NCBI RefSeq assembly: GCF_011682055.1
Contig: NZ_JAAQOM010000001.1
Coordinates: forward strand, 372,001-436,000
Reading direction: 5' to 3'
Length of the DNA stretch: 64,000 nucleotides
Source: Telluria antibiotica
GTDB taxonomy: Bacteria > Pseudomonadota > Gammaproteobacteria > Burkholderiales > Burkholderiaceae_D
Below, one piece after another: positions 47,351-56,180 of the stretch. A program made the position numbers and the translations under genes. Position 1 is the stretch's first letter, and every line of letters starts with the position of its first letter. The notes under the pieces are model-generated. The model was not told the origin of the DNA. It saw only the letters and a program-made list of their open reading frames with translations, and ran no database searches.

Positions 47351-48796
47351 CTACGGCCGCATCGCCTTCACGAGCCGACCAGCACTCAGCGCGCCGACGA
47401 CCAGAAGGCCGAGCAGCAGCGGTATTACATGCAGATACGCGCGCTGGTAGCCCGCTGCTGCCGTCGCATCCAGGCCATGAAAGAACACGAGCCCCGCCAG
47501 CGCCACGCCGAACGCCGCCGCCACCTGCTGCACGGTCGTCAGCAGCCCCGCCGCCACCCCGGCCGACGCGACGGGCACGTCGCGCAACGTGGCAAACGAC
47601 AGCTGCGGCCCGCACAGGCCCAGGCCGATGCCCATGCCGTACTGGGCCGCCAGCAGCAGCGGCCAGGACAGGTCGCCATCCAGCGCGAACGCGCACAGGA
47701 TCAGACTCGTCGCAGAGACTCCAATCCCTGCCAGCAAGGTGCGCACGCCGATGCGCCGGTTCAGCCGGGGCCCCAGCAGCGTGATGCCCGTCATCGCGCC
47801 GAACGCGATCGGGGCGCAGGCGTACGCCATCTGCGAAGCCGTCAGCCCCCTGCCCGTCTGCAGCGCGAACGTCATCACGAGCAGGTAGCCCGGCATGATC
47901 GGGTTCACGCACAGGGTGCATAGCAGGCCCAGACCCACTTTGCGCAGCCGGAACAGCGCGGGGTCGACGAGGGCGTCGCCGTGGCCGGCCTGGCGTTTCA
48001 ATAGATGGCGCCACGTGATCCAGCCGAGCGGCACCGCCGCCAGCAGCATCAGGACCAACGCCGGCGGCCAGTCGCGCGACGGCCCTTCGATCAGGGGCGT
48101 CAAAAGCGCGAACAGCAGGACGACGGACAGCAATGCGCCGCGCAGGTCGACGGCGACCGGATGCACTCCCCGGCCTGGCGGCAGCAGCAGCGCGCCGGCC
48201 ACGAGGCTGATCACGCCCAGCGGCAGGTTGATGAGGAACGTGAGGCGCCAGCCGAGGCCCAGCCAGTTCGCGTCGATCAGCAGCCCGCCGACGATGGGCC
48301 CCAGCGCGGCCGAGAAGCCGCCCAGGAAGCCGAACACGGTGTAGACCTTGTAGCGTTCCTCGGGCGGATACATCACCTGCACGAGGGCCATTACCTGCGG
48401 CACCATCAACGCGGCACTCGCCCCCTGCAGCAGGCGCGCGACCTGCAGGCTCAGGGTGTCGGGCGCGAGGCCGCACGCGACGGACGTCGCCGTGAACGCG
48501 GCGATCCCCGTGAGGAACATGCGGCGGTAGCCGTGGCTGTCGCCGAGCCGGCCGCCGACGATCAGCAGCACCGCAAACGCCGTCGCATAGCCGGCCACGA
48601 TCCACTCCAGCGCCGCCTTGGGCGCATGGAGGGTGGCGCCGATGGACGGCACGGCGACGTTGACGATGGTCGTGTCGAGCAGGTCGATCACGAACGCGAG
48701 GGCGACGGCGATCAGCGCCAGCGTGCGGCGGCGGTGGCTGTAGCTTGCTGCGGCATGGTGCGCGCTGCCCTCCGCGCTGGTAACGGCTTCGGTCAT
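47351..48796 (-). CDS. MFS drug/phenolic exporter of the 14-helix DHA2 family
   Basis: 481 residues with 14 predicted helices. FVIDLLDTTIVNVAVPSIGATLH (motif with DTTIVNVALP character), GGRLGDSHGYRRMFLTGI and GLLIDANWLGLGWRLTFLINLPLGV are DHA2/EmrB hallmarks. Possibly protects from accumulated flavonoids or phenolics by efflux. Last gene of the operon that starts at 53704; 19 bp after the NodD-like regulator. The stop lies 10 bp before the nod-box element of the next operon. Confidence 0.88.
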   Translation of the reverse strand: MTEAVTSAEGSAHHAAASYSHRRRTLALIAVALAFVIDLLDTTIVNVAVPSIGATLHAPKAALEWIVAGYATAFAVLLIVGGRLGDSHGYRRMFLTGIAAFTATSVACGLAPDTLSLQVARLLQGASAALMVPQVMALVQVMYPPEERYKVYTVFGFLGGFSAALGPIVGGLLIDANWLGLGWRLTFLINLPLGVISLVAGALLLPPGRGVHPVAVDLRGALLSVVLLFALLTPLIEGPSRDWPPALVLMLLAAVPLGWITWRHLLKRQAGHGDALVDPALFRLRKVGLGLLCTLCVNPIMPGYLLVMTFALQTGRGLTASQMAYACAPIAFGAMTGITLLGPRLNRRIGVRTLLAGIGVSATSLILCAFALDGDLSWPLLLAAQYGMGIGLGLCGPQLSFATLRDVPVASAGVAAGLLTTVQQVAAAFGVALAGLVFFHGLDATAAAGYQRAYLHVIPLLLGLLVVGALSAGRLVKAMRP

Positions 48797-48815
48797 GTTG
48801 GAACTCTGGTAAGGA

Positions 48816-49727
48816 TTAAACGTCGCGCGCGACGTCGACGAACAGGTCGCGCAGCCAGCGGATGGCCGGATCGTTGTTGCGGTGGCGGTGCCATTGCAGC
48901 GACTGCACGAGGCGCGGAATGCGCGGCGGCGGTTCCCACACCTTGATGGGCAAGGACTCTTGCGCGCGCAGCGCGATGCGGCGGTGCACGGTGGCGATGC
49001 GGTCGGTGCCGACAACGAGCGACGGCAGCCCCGTCATCGTCGGCGCCGTGACTTCCACGCGGCGCTTGACGTCGTAGCTCTCGATGAACCAGCCGTCCAG
49101 CGTCGGCAGCGGATTGGCGCTGGCGAACGTGGGGATCACGTGGCCGCACGACAGGTAGTCGTCGAACGTGAGCTTGTCCTGGATGCGGCTGTGGCCTTCC
49201 CACGTCACGCACAGGTAGTCTTCCTCGAACAGCACGGCGGACGGGTGCTCCTTGGCGAGGTATTGCGACGGGATCACGAGGAAGTCGGCGTCGCCCTGTT
49301 CCAGCACATCGGCGGGCTGGCGGTCGTACTGGTGGCGCAGGCTCACGCGCACGCCCGGCGCCTGGCGGTACAGCGCCTCCAGCAGCGGCGGCACGAGCAC
49401 GGCCATCGTGTAGTCCGACACGAGGATGGTGAACGTGCGCGTCTCGGTGGCCTGGTCGAACTGGGGTTGCGTGGCGATGGTGCTGTCGATGCGCATGAGG
49501 ACTTCGCGCACCGGCTCGACCAGGTCCTTCGCGCGCGGTGTCAGCACGAGCTGGCGCCCGGCACTGACGAGCAGCTCGTCGTTGAAGTAGTCGCGCAGGC
49601 GCGCGAGTGCGCTGCTCGTCGCCGACTGGCTCAGGTAGATCTTTTCCGCCGCGCGGCTGATGTTGCACTCGGTGAGGAGCGCGTTCAGCACGACCAGCAG
49701 GTTCAGGTCCAGTTTATTGAATCGCAT
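48816..49727 (-). CDS. NodD-like LysR-family regulator (flavonoid-responsive type)
   Basis: 303 residues. MRFNKLDLNLLVVLNALLTE, SRAAEKIYLSQSATSSALARLR and YFNDELL follow rhizobial NodD almost residue by residue, and the similarity continues through the effector domain: GDADFLVIP, LTFDDYLSCGHV, KRRVEVTAP, GTDRIATVHRRIA and NDPAIRWLRDL. Known members outside rhizobia include FdeR of Herbaspirillum, activated by naringenin. Two nod-box-like sites in this window, in front of the TonB operon and the deglycosidase operon, are its likely targets. Encoded within a catabolic operon, so it may be subject to feedback. Confidence 0.88.
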   Translation of the reverse strand: MRFNKLDLNLLVVLNALLTECNISRAAEKIYLSQSATSSALARLRDYFNDELLVSAGRQLVLTPRAKDLVEPVREVLMRIDSTIATQPQFDQATETRTFTILVSDYTMAVLVPPLLEALYRQAPGVRVSLRHQYDRQPADVLEQGDADFLVIPSQYLAKEHPSAVLFEEDYLCVTWEGHSRIQDKLTFDDYLSCGHVIPTFASANPLPTLDGWFIESYDVKRRVEVTAPTMTGLPSLVVGTDRIATVHRRIALRAQESLPIKVWEPPPRIPRLVQSLQWHRHRNNDPAIRWLRDLFVDVARDV

Positions 49728-49743
49728 CGCGCCCCTCGCCTCG

Positions 49744-50514
49744 TTACGCCAGGCCCAGCGCGCGCCGGGTCAGGGCCAGCGATTCGGCATCGTCCACGCT
49801 GGGAAAATATTCCAGGCCGATGGGGCCGTCGTAGCCTTTCGACCGCAGCACATCCATCACGGCCGGCCAGGCGATGGTGCCCGTGCCCGGCTCGTGGCGG
49901 CCCGGCGTATCGGCCACCTGCACGTGGCCCACGTAGCGCATACGGGCGCCGATGGCGCTCGCGAGGTCCTCCTTCGTCTGCGCCGCGTGGTAGACGTCGG
50001 CCAGCAGTCGCAGGCCCGGGCTGTCCACGGCCGCGACGATATCGAGGCCGCGCCCGATGGTGTCGACGAACATGCGCTGGCCGTGCAGCAGCATGTACAC
50101 CGGCTCCAGCCACACCACGGTGCCTGCCGCGTGGGCCATCTCGGCGGCGCGACGCAGCACGGATACGGCGGCGTCGAACTGTTCCTGCTCCGGCACGTCC
50201 GGACGCGTGAAGCCGGAAGCCACCACCATGCCGGCGCCCTTGAAGCGCTGCGCGACGGGGATCGCGTCGGCGATCGCGGCCAGCACCTTGTCACGATCGG
50301 CCGGGTCGACGAGGCTGCAGCGGGGTTCCACGCAAAAGCTCACGAGGCGCACGCCAGTGTCATTGAGTGCGCGTTCGATCGCGTCCAGGTCTTTTTCGCG
50401 CCACAGGTGGAATTCCACACCCGGCACGCCGGCCGCGTGGGCTGCGCGGACGCGCGACGCGAGGTCGTCGTTCCCCTTCGTGAACATCCATTCGATACAA
50501 GCTGCAAATGTCAT
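49744..50514 (-). CDS. Hydroxypyruvate-isomerase-like TIM-barrel isomerase
   Basis: 256 residues; xylose-isomerase-like family, Hyi/OtnI branch: AACIEWMFTKGNDDLASRVRAAHAAGVPGVEFHLWREKD at the N-terminus, VVWLEPVY (Glu), LLADVYHAAQTKEDL (Asp, His), VGHVQVADTPGRHEPGTGTI (His) and GLEYFPS (Glu). Acts on a short keto-sugar acid or keto-sugar; the true substrate is unknown. One of five TIM-barrel proteins of this fold in 10 kb. Confidence 0.85.
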   Translation of the reverse strand: MTFAACIEWMFTKGNDDLASRVRAAHAAGVPGVEFHLWREKDLDAIERALNDTGVRLVSFCVEPRCSLVDPADRDKVLAAIADAIPVAQRFKGAGMVVASGFTRPDVPEQEQFDAAVSVLRRAAEMAHAAGTVVWLEPVYMLLHGQRMFVDTIGRGLDIVAAVDSPGLRLLADVYHAAQTKEDLASAIGARMRYVGHVQVADTPGRHEPGTGTIAWPAVMDVLRSKGYDGPIGLEYFPSVDDAESLALTRRALGLA

Positions 50515-50533
50515 ATCAATCTTTCGTAAAAAG

Positions 50534-51757
50534 TCAGGAAGCGGCGCGCCGCGCCGCGAGGCCGGTCACCGCCAGCGCGACTGCAGCGCACAGGCAGGTG
50601 ATGCCGATGGCGGCGACGCTGGCCAGGAAGGTGCCGGCCGCGCCCTGGATCAGCGTGAGCAGCGGCGCGCTGAGGAATTGGCCGAGGAAGAACGCGCCGC
50701 CCCACAAGCCCATGCCGCGGCCACGATGTTCGAAGCGGTAGTGCGTGAGCGCCCACGCGATCAGCGCCGGCAGCAGCAGGCCGCCGCCCACCTGGCCCAG
50801 CGCGTCGAGCGGCAGGCCGACCGTCGCATTCGGCGCCCACGCCACGCCCACATAGCACGTGCCGTACAGCGCCATGCTGGTCGCCAGCCGCAAGGTGACG
50901 GACACGCCGCCCAGGCGCTTGAACAGATAGCCGCCCAGGATCGTGCCGAGGCTGGCGATGGTCACGAGCACGCTGATGCGCTCCGGCGACGCGACGCCCA
51001 TGTCGCCGAAAATGCGTCCGTGCTGCACGGCCTGCACGAAGAACACCATCGAGGACAGCACGGTGACGCCGCACACGAACAGGGTCGAGCGCCACGGGAA
51101 CGCCGACGGGGCGGTGCCTTGCATGGACGCGGCATGGTCGCGCTGCGGCTCCCAGCACACGAACCACGCCAGCGCGAACACGGCGAAGCCGATGAGGTAC
51201 AGCAGGAACGGATAGCGCCAGTGGACGCCCGCCAGCACGCCGCCCGCCAGGATGATCGACGAGCCGATCAGCGGCGACAGCATGTTCTGGTAGCCGAGCC
51301 ACTTCTCGCGCTGTGGGCCTTCGAAGTAGTCGCCCATCAGCGCATTGCCGACCGTGAGGATCGCCGCTTCCGCCACGCCGACGACTACCCTGCTCGCGAC
51401 GATCAGCAGCAGGCTGTCGAACAGCAGCGGCGCAAGGCCCAGCAGCGCGAACGCGAACAGCGCGGCGAGCAGCAGGTTGCGGCGGCCGAAGCGGTCCGCC
51501 AGCATGCCCGTGAAGCCGGACGTCAGCGCCACGCACAGCGACGGCACCGTGATGATCATCGGGACGAGCAGCTGGAAATGCGGCACGTTCGAAAACTGCT
51601 GGAACAGCTGCGGCAGGCCGGGCACGAGCGCGGACAGCGCCAGCGACGGCATGTTCACGATGGCCATCAGCGCGATGCCCTGCGCGAGGCCGCCGTGGCG
51701 GCGCGGCGCCGCCGCGAGCGGAGATACTGCGGGTGTCGACATGGAAGTGGGATGCAT
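50534..51757 (-). CDS. MFS transporter (paralogue of the one at 45972)
   Basis: 407 residues, twelve spans, loop motif GMLADRFGRRNLLLAALF. Shares with the 45972 protein the segments VVVGVAEAAILTVGNALMGDYFEG and RFEHRGRGMGLWGGAFFLGQFLS. Start at 51757 chosen because GAGAGGATCGCC precedes it. Placed between two isomerase genes, so a sugar or glycoside permease is likely; sequence does not reveal the substrate. Confidence 0.88.
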   Translation of the reverse strand: MHPTSMSTPAVSPLAAAPRRHGGLAQGIALMAIVNMPSLALSALVPGLPQLFQQFSNVPHFQLLVPMIITVPSLCVALTSGFTGMLADRFGRRNLLLAALFAFALLGLAPLLFDSLLLIVASRVVVGVAEAAILTVGNALMGDYFEGPQREKWLGYQNMLSPLIGSSIILAGGVLAGVHWRYPFLLYLIGFAVFALAWFVCWEPQRDHAASMQGTAPSAFPWRSTLFVCGVTVLSSMVFFVQAVQHGRIFGDMGVASPERISVLVTIASLGTILGGYLFKRLGGVSVTLRLATSMALYGTCYVGVAWAPNATVGLPLDALGQVGGGLLLPALIAWALTHYRFEHRGRGMGLWGGAFFLGQFLSAPLLTLIQGAAGTFLASVAAIGITCLCAAVALAVTGLAARRAAS

Positions 51758-51776
51758 GGCGATCCTCTCGTGACGG

Positions 51777-52754
51777 TCAGGCTGCGACGCGGTCCAGTAC
51801 GTGCTGCTTGTACCAGCTGTTGAGCATCATCCCCGTTGCGATCGGCGCCGGGCCCTTGTCGCTTTCGACGATGATCCAGCCGGCGTAGCCCAGCTCGCGC
51901 ATGGCGGCCAGCAGCGCCGGGAAGTCGACGAGGCCTGTGCCCATCTCGCCGAACCAGCGCTGGATCTGGCGCTCGCCACCCGCGGCGACCAGCGCGCGCT
52001 CGGCGTTCTGCAGCCTGTACTCGTCCAGCGTGTCGGTCGCCAGCGCATCCTTGAACTGGAAGTGCCACACGCGCTTGTGGAAGCGGCGGTACAGTGCGAC
52101 GACGTCGTGACCCGCGATCGTCAGCTCGGCCGTGTCGAAACACAGGCCCACGTTGTCCGCGTCGCACAGGGACATCAGCCGCTCCAGCTCTTCGGCCGTG
52201 CGCAGCGCGGACAGCACGTCCACGTGCAGCACGGTTTTCAGGCCGAGTGCCGCCGTCATCGCGCCGACGGCGTTCCAGCAATCTGCCGCCGCCGCAATGC
52301 GCTCGGGGGTCAGGCCGCCCTCCTTCCACCACGACGGGAACGGCCGCACGACAAGGAACTCGCCTTTCAGCTCGGCCAGGAACTCGGCGTGGATCTTTGC
52401 CTGCGCAAGGATGCGCGGGCGGTCGGACGGCTGGGTGCTCATCAAACCGAAGTGCAGTTCCTCGAAACTCATCACGGTCGGGTCGAAGAACGTGGACGCG
52501 ACGCGGTTGATGCCCCAGTCCTTCAGCCTCAGGCGGAAGTGGTCGGCGGAGCCGAAGTTGATGGCGATGTTTTCCGGACGCCCGATCGGGTCCCAGCGTC
52601 CGCTGCCCGCGTTGAGTTCCACGGCGTCGAAGCCGCAGGCGGCCGTCACCTTGAAGGCGCGTTCGATTTCTTCCGGGCGCGCGAAGCTCGTGAAGCCGGC
52701 CTTCCACTGGTTCAGGGCATAGCCCCATTTGATCTGTTTATGCATGGTGGTCAT
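51777..52754 (-). CDS. Sugar phosphate isomerase/epimerase family TIM-barrel protein
   Basis: 325 residues; KWGYALNQWKAGFTSFARPEEIERAFKV, GFDAVELNAGSGRWDPIG, then metal-site regions LKTVLHVDVLSAL (His), GLCFDTAEL (Asp), VWHFQFKDAL (His) and IIVESDKG (Glu). Related to the next gene upstream, with which it is nearly contiguous (five-base gap), suggesting an ancient tandem duplication. Start could be 52754 or the ATG three codons later. Confidence 0.83.
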   Translation of the reverse strand: MTTMHKQIKWGYALNQWKAGFTSFARPEEIERAFKVTAACGFDAVELNAGSGRWDPIGRPENIAINFGSADHFRLRLKDWGINRVASTFFDPTVMSFEELHFGLMSTQPSDRPRILAQAKIHAEFLAELKGEFLVVRPFPSWWKEGGLTPERIAAAADCWNAVGAMTAALGLKTVLHVDVLSALRTAEELERLMSLCDADNVGLCFDTAELTIAGHDVVALYRRFHKRVWHFQFKDALATDTLDEYRLQNAERALVAAGGERQIQRWFGEMGTGLVDFPALLAAMRELGYAGWIIVESDKGPAPIATGMMLNSWYKQHVLDRVAA

Positions 52755-52759
52755 TCGAT

Positions 52760-53704
52760 TCAGGCGTAGATTTTCTTGAGGACGTGCTGGATGTACCAGG
52801 CGGACAACGCGGTGCTCTCCGGGTAGTTGCCGCCGCCGACGTCGGCCTTGTCGTGCTCCACGCCGACCCAGCCCTCATAGCCGCGGTCCTTCATCGCAGC
52901 CATCATCGCGGGAAAGTCGACGAGGCCGCCGGGCACGCCCATTTCGTGGAACCAGCGCGGCGTCGTCGGCGCCATCACTTCGGCGTCGGGCTTGCGCCGG
53001 TAGTCGCCCGTCAGGTCGACGTGCAAGGTGTCCTTCATGTGGAAGCCGCCGCAGCGGTCGGCCAGCTTCAGGTACAGGTCGACCGGGTCGACGCCGGCGA
53101 TCACGTGCTGCGCCGTGTCGCAGTAGAAGAACACGTAGCGCGGGTCGGTCCACTCGTAGAATTTGCGCAGCTGTTCCGCCGTGCGGATGCCGCAGAAGAA
53201 CTCATGGTGGCAGCATGTCTTGACGCCATACTTCTGCGTCATCTCGCCCACACGGTTCCACAGCTCGGCGCAGGCGCGGATCTTGTCGTCCGTGACCGGC
53301 TCCACGTCGTAGTACAGGCCCGCAGGCATCACGATGAAGTTTTCCACGCCCAGGCCCTGGCTGGAGCGCATGATGTATTCCGCGTAGTTGACGATGTGGT
53401 CGTGCGTGGACCGCACGTGCGGCGCGCTCTGGCGCTCGTCGTACATCACGGCGTGGAACAGGCTCAGCACCTTGTCGATGCCCCGCGACTGCATGAACGC
53501 GCGCGCGTTCTCCAGGCTGCCGAACAGTTCGCGCAGCGGGCCCAGGTGGAAGTCGAACGTCTCGATCGCCTCGAAGCCGAGCGCCGCGACCTGCTTCAGG
53601 AAATCGTCGAAGCGCTGCACGGACGTGTATTGCGACAGCTGGCCCTGCGGCGTGTCGATGCGCCAGTGGTCCATGTAGGCCCAGCGGAGTTTGTTGGTCG
53701 TCAT
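52760..53704 (-). CDS. Sugar phosphate isomerase/epimerase family TIM-barrel protein, operon leader
   Basis: 314 residues; LRWAYMDHWRIDTPQG, GFEAIETFDFHLGPLRELFG, VKTCCHHEFFCGIR, FYCDTAQHVIAGVDPVDLYL, GGFHMKDTLHVDL and WVGVEHDKADVGGG place the expected Glu/Asp/His metal ligands. First gene of the run isomerase-isomerase-MFS-isomerase-NodD-like regulator-exporter. No Shine-Dalgarno precedes the ATG: the AT-rich operator ends four bases upstream, so the mRNA is short-leadered or leaderless, or translation begins at an upstream TTG (53740). Confidence 0.83.
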   Translation of the reverse strand: MTTNKLRWAYMDHWRIDTPQGQLSQYTSVQRFDDFLKQVAALGFEAIETFDFHLGPLRELFGSLENARAFMQSRGIDKVLSLFHAVMYDERQSAPHVRSTHDHIVNYAEYIMRSSQGLGVENFIVMPAGLYYDVEPVTDDKIRACAELWNRVGEMTQKYGVKTCCHHEFFCGIRTAEQLRKFYEWTDPRYVFFYCDTAQHVIAGVDPVDLYLKLADRCGGFHMKDTLHVDLTGDYRRKPDAEVMAPTTPRWFHEMGVPGGLVDFPAMMAAMKDRGYEGWVGVEHDKADVGGGNYPESTALSAWYIQHVLKKIYA

Positions 53705-53707
53705 TTT

Positions 53708-53726
53708 TATAATCGTAATTCTGGTT
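53708..53726 (-). promoter_or_regulatory. AT-rich operator, copy A (isomerase-to-exporter operon)
   Basis: AACCAGAATTACGATTATA on the minus strand. It lies between the TetR gene and the first isomerase gene, immediately before the latter's start codon. Matches the four-copy consensus AAYCAKAATTAYNRTTATR. Confidence 0.65.
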
Positions 53727-53768
53727 ATGTTGAGATTCAAAAAGATGGCGGCGAAAAGCCGCCGCCGT

Positions 53769-54416
53769 TCAGCGTTCCGGTACGAACAGCAGGTACGCCA
53801 GCATCATGTCGCTCAGGTCTTCCAGCAGTTCTTCCCAGCCGCGCGCCTCGCCCTTGCCGCCGAAGCTGTCCAGGCCGAGGAAACGGGCCTGGGTCGCATA
53901 GATCAGCAGCATGCTCGCCTCGATCGCGCGGTCCGGGTTCGGATGGCGGATCTCGGCCTTGCACGCTTCCACGAGGCGGCTGAACTTGCCGTGGTTCCCC
54001 TCAGCCGACTTCTTGCCCGCCGCGCCGATGACTTCATCGACGGCGCCGCGCAGCATGAACGAGCGCAATACGCTGGCGTTCTCCTTCAGCAGGTTGCCGA
54101 GGCTGGCCACGACCGCCGGCACGACCTCCGCGAGACCGTGCGCCTGCGCCGCGATGCGCTGGGCCTCGTCGGTGAACGCCTGGTCCAGGCGCTCGAAGAA
54201 GCGCACCTGCACGGCGCGCAGCAGCTCGTCCTTGCCGGTCACGCGGCCGTACAGCGCGCCGGTCGAGACGCCGGCCAGCTGACAGATCTCGGCCAGCGTG
54301 ATCTGGTCGTAGGACCGCTCGCGCAGCAGGTCGATGGTCGCCTCGATGATTCGGTCGAACGATTGCCGGCTGCGGCCCTGCTTGGGCGCCCGGGCGTGGG
54401 CAGTTGCGCTCTCCAT
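53769..54416 (-). CDS. TetR-family transcriptional regulator
   Basis: 215 residues. N-terminal HTH RIIEATIDLLRERSYDQITLAEICQLAGVSTGALYGRVTGKDELL is typical TetR (A-x-V-S-x-G-x-L-Y). The C-terminal ligand domain is divergent, with a helical NPDRAIEASMLLIYATQARFLGLD segment. It lies amid four copies of an AT-rich near-palindrome and is the best candidate to bind them. Ligand unknown; a glycoside, keto-sugar or phenolic is likely from context. No Shine-Dalgarno is visible. Confidence 0.87.
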   Translation of the reverse strand: MESATAHARAPKQGRSRQSFDRIIEATIDLLRERSYDQITLAEICQLAGVSTGALYGRVTGKDELLRAVQVRFFERLDQAFTDEAQRIAAQAHGLAEVVPAVVASLGNLLKENASVLRSFMLRGAVDEVIGAAGKKSAEGNHGKFSRLVEACKAEIRHPNPDRAIEASMLLIYATQARFLGLDSFGGKGEARGWEELLEDLSDMMLAYLLFVPER

Positions 54417-54465
54417 GGATGTCGTCGTCGTGGTCAGTGAAGGTAAAGGCGGATTCTAGCCGAAA

Positions 54466-56160
54466 TCACAGCGCCCCCGCCTTCAGTTGCGCGACGGCGT
54501 AGTCGGCCGCGCGCGCCGTCAGGGCCATGTACGTCAGCGACGGGTTCACCGTGCCGGACGATGCCATCGCGGCGCCGTCCGTGACGAACAGGTTCGGTAC
54601 GCCATGCACCTGGTTGTGCGCGTTAAGCACGGACTCCGCCGGGTCGTGGCCCATGCGTGCGCCGCCCATCTCGTGGATGGAGACGCCGGGAATCGCGCGC
54701 ACGGGAATCGTCACGACGTGCTTGGCGCCGGCGGCGACGAGCATCTGCTCCGCCTGTTTGGCCGCGTCGAGCTTCATGCGCCGTTCGTTCTCGCCGTACG
54801 CCACGTCAAAGCTCAGTTGCGGCAGGCCGAAACCGCCCCGCTTGTTCTCGTTCAACGTCACGCGATTGTCCTTCTGCGGCAGCTGTTCGCAGAAGGCGCC
54901 GAGGAACGCGATCCACTTGCCGGGCCGCGCGATCTGATGCTTCATGTCGGCACCGAAGCCATCCGTCTGTGCGGCGGTATTTGTCCAGTCGTCGCGCATC
55001 GCGCCGCCCTGGTAGCCGTAGCCGCGTGTGAAGTCGGCGTCGGCATCCTGGCCGCCGATGTTGCGGAAGCGCGGCACGAGGATGCCCGTCGGACGGCGGC
55101 CGCTGTAGTTGCGATCGTCGAAACCGGGAATCTCGGCGAACGCGCCCACGCCGGCATGGTCGACGAGGTAGCGGCCCAGCACGTCGCTGTGGTTGCCGAT
55201 GCCGTTCGGATGCAGCGCGCTCTTCGATTGCAGCAGGATCTGCAGCGTGCCGTACGTCGACGCGTTCAGGAAGATCACCTTCGCGCCGAAACGCAGGCGC
55301 TCGCCCGACTTCGCATCGATCACGCGCACGCCGGTCGCCTTCTTCGTCTGCGGATCGACGTCGATCGCTTCCACGACGCTGTCCGTGCGGATCGTGAGGA
55401 GGCCCGTCTTCTGCGCGGCCGGCAGCGTAGAACTGAGCGAGCTGAAATACGCGCCGAACGAACAGCCGCGGTTGCAGATGGCGCGCCGCTGGCACCGGCC
55501 GCGGCCGTCCAGCGCTTCCGTCAGGTTGGCCACGCGGCCGATCGTCACGCGCCGGTTCTGCCATTTCGCTTCGACCGTGCGCTTCAGGTGCTTTTCCAGT
55601 GCCGTCATCTCGAACGGCGGCAGGTAGTGCCCGTCGGGAAAGTTCTCCAGCCCTTCCGGCGCACCGCTCACGCCGATGAATTTTTCCACGTGCGTGTACC
55701 ACGGTTCCAGGTCGGCGTAGCGGATCGGCCAGTCGTTGCCGTGGCCGTCGCGCTTGTTCTGCAAGAAGTCGTCCGGCCCCCAGCGGTAGGACTGGCGGCC
55801 CCACGTCAGCGAGCGGCCGCCCAGCACGTCGGTGCGGTGCCAGCGGAACGGTTTTACTTGTTCGTACGGGTTCTGGCGGTCGTTGATCCAGTACTGGCGG
55901 TTCGCCCAGCTGAACGCGCCGCGCTCGATCTTGCTCTGGATTTCGTATTCGCGCGCGTCCAGCGCGCGGTCCGGCAGGCCCTGCTGCGGCGCCTGCCAAG
56001 GCGGCGTGAATTCGTGCACGTAGCCCTTCTGGTGTTCGAGCGGCTTGCCCCGCTCCAGGATCAGGACCTTCAGGCCCTTCTCCGTGAGTTCCTTCGCCGC
56101 CCAGCCGCCGGTAATGCCGGAGCCGATCACGATCGCGTCGAATTCGGTCATTTGATTCAT
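54466..56160 (-). CDS. GMC-family FAD oxidoreductase, likely glycoside/sugar 3-dehydrogenase catalytic subunit
   Basis: 564 residues. FDAIVIGSGITGGWAAKELTEKGLKVLILERG is the FAD fold; LGGRSLTWGRQSYRW the GMC signature region; HEMGGARMGHDP and VNPSLTYMALTARAADY the C-terminal active-site block with the catalytic histidine and asparagine. C-x5-C-x3-C at Cys223, Cys229 and Cys233 may hold an Fe-S cluster as in FAD-glucose and glucoside 3-dehydrogenases. Cotranscribed with a gluconate-2-dehydrogenase-subunit-3-type partner. Oxidation at C3 of the sugar is the activation step needed by 3-oxo-glycoside deglycosidases, which fits the operon at 42.3-47.2 kb. Confidence 0.87.
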   Translation of the reverse strand: MNQMTEFDAIVIGSGITGGWAAKELTEKGLKVLILERGKPLEHQKGYVHEFTPPWQAPQQGLPDRALDAREYEIQSKIERGAFSWANRQYWINDRQNPYEQVKPFRWHRTDVLGGRSLTWGRQSYRWGPDDFLQNKRDGHGNDWPIRYADLEPWYTHVEKFIGVSGAPEGLENFPDGHYLPPFEMTALEKHLKRTVEAKWQNRRVTIGRVANLTEALDGRGRCQRRAICNRGCSFGAYFSSLSSTLPAAQKTGLLTIRTDSVVEAIDVDPQTKKATGVRVIDAKSGERLRFGAKVIFLNASTYGTLQILLQSKSALHPNGIGNHSDVLGRYLVDHAGVGAFAEIPGFDDRNYSGRRPTGILVPRFRNIGGQDADADFTRGYGYQGGAMRDDWTNTAAQTDGFGADMKHQIARPGKWIAFLGAFCEQLPQKDNRVTLNENKRGGFGLPQLSFDVAYGENERRMKLDAAKQAEQMLVAAGAKHVVTIPVRAIPGVSIHEMGGARMGHDPAESVLNAHNQVHGVPNLFVTDGAAMASSGTVNPSLTYMALTARAADYAVAQLKAGAL

Positions 56161-56180
56161 GGTTGTCCTTTTTGCTCCGA

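Noticed and set aside
47181..48605. Upstream in-frame extension of the MFS gene at 45972
   Set aside because: The extension runs through the nod-box promoter and antisense to the exporter; the ATG at 47180 follows a good ribosome binding site and begins a normal first helix.
42184..49727. Nodulation locus (nod box plus NodD-like protein)
   Set aside because: No nodABC or other Nod-factor genes; all neighbours are catabolic, so a degradative flavonoid response is the better reading.
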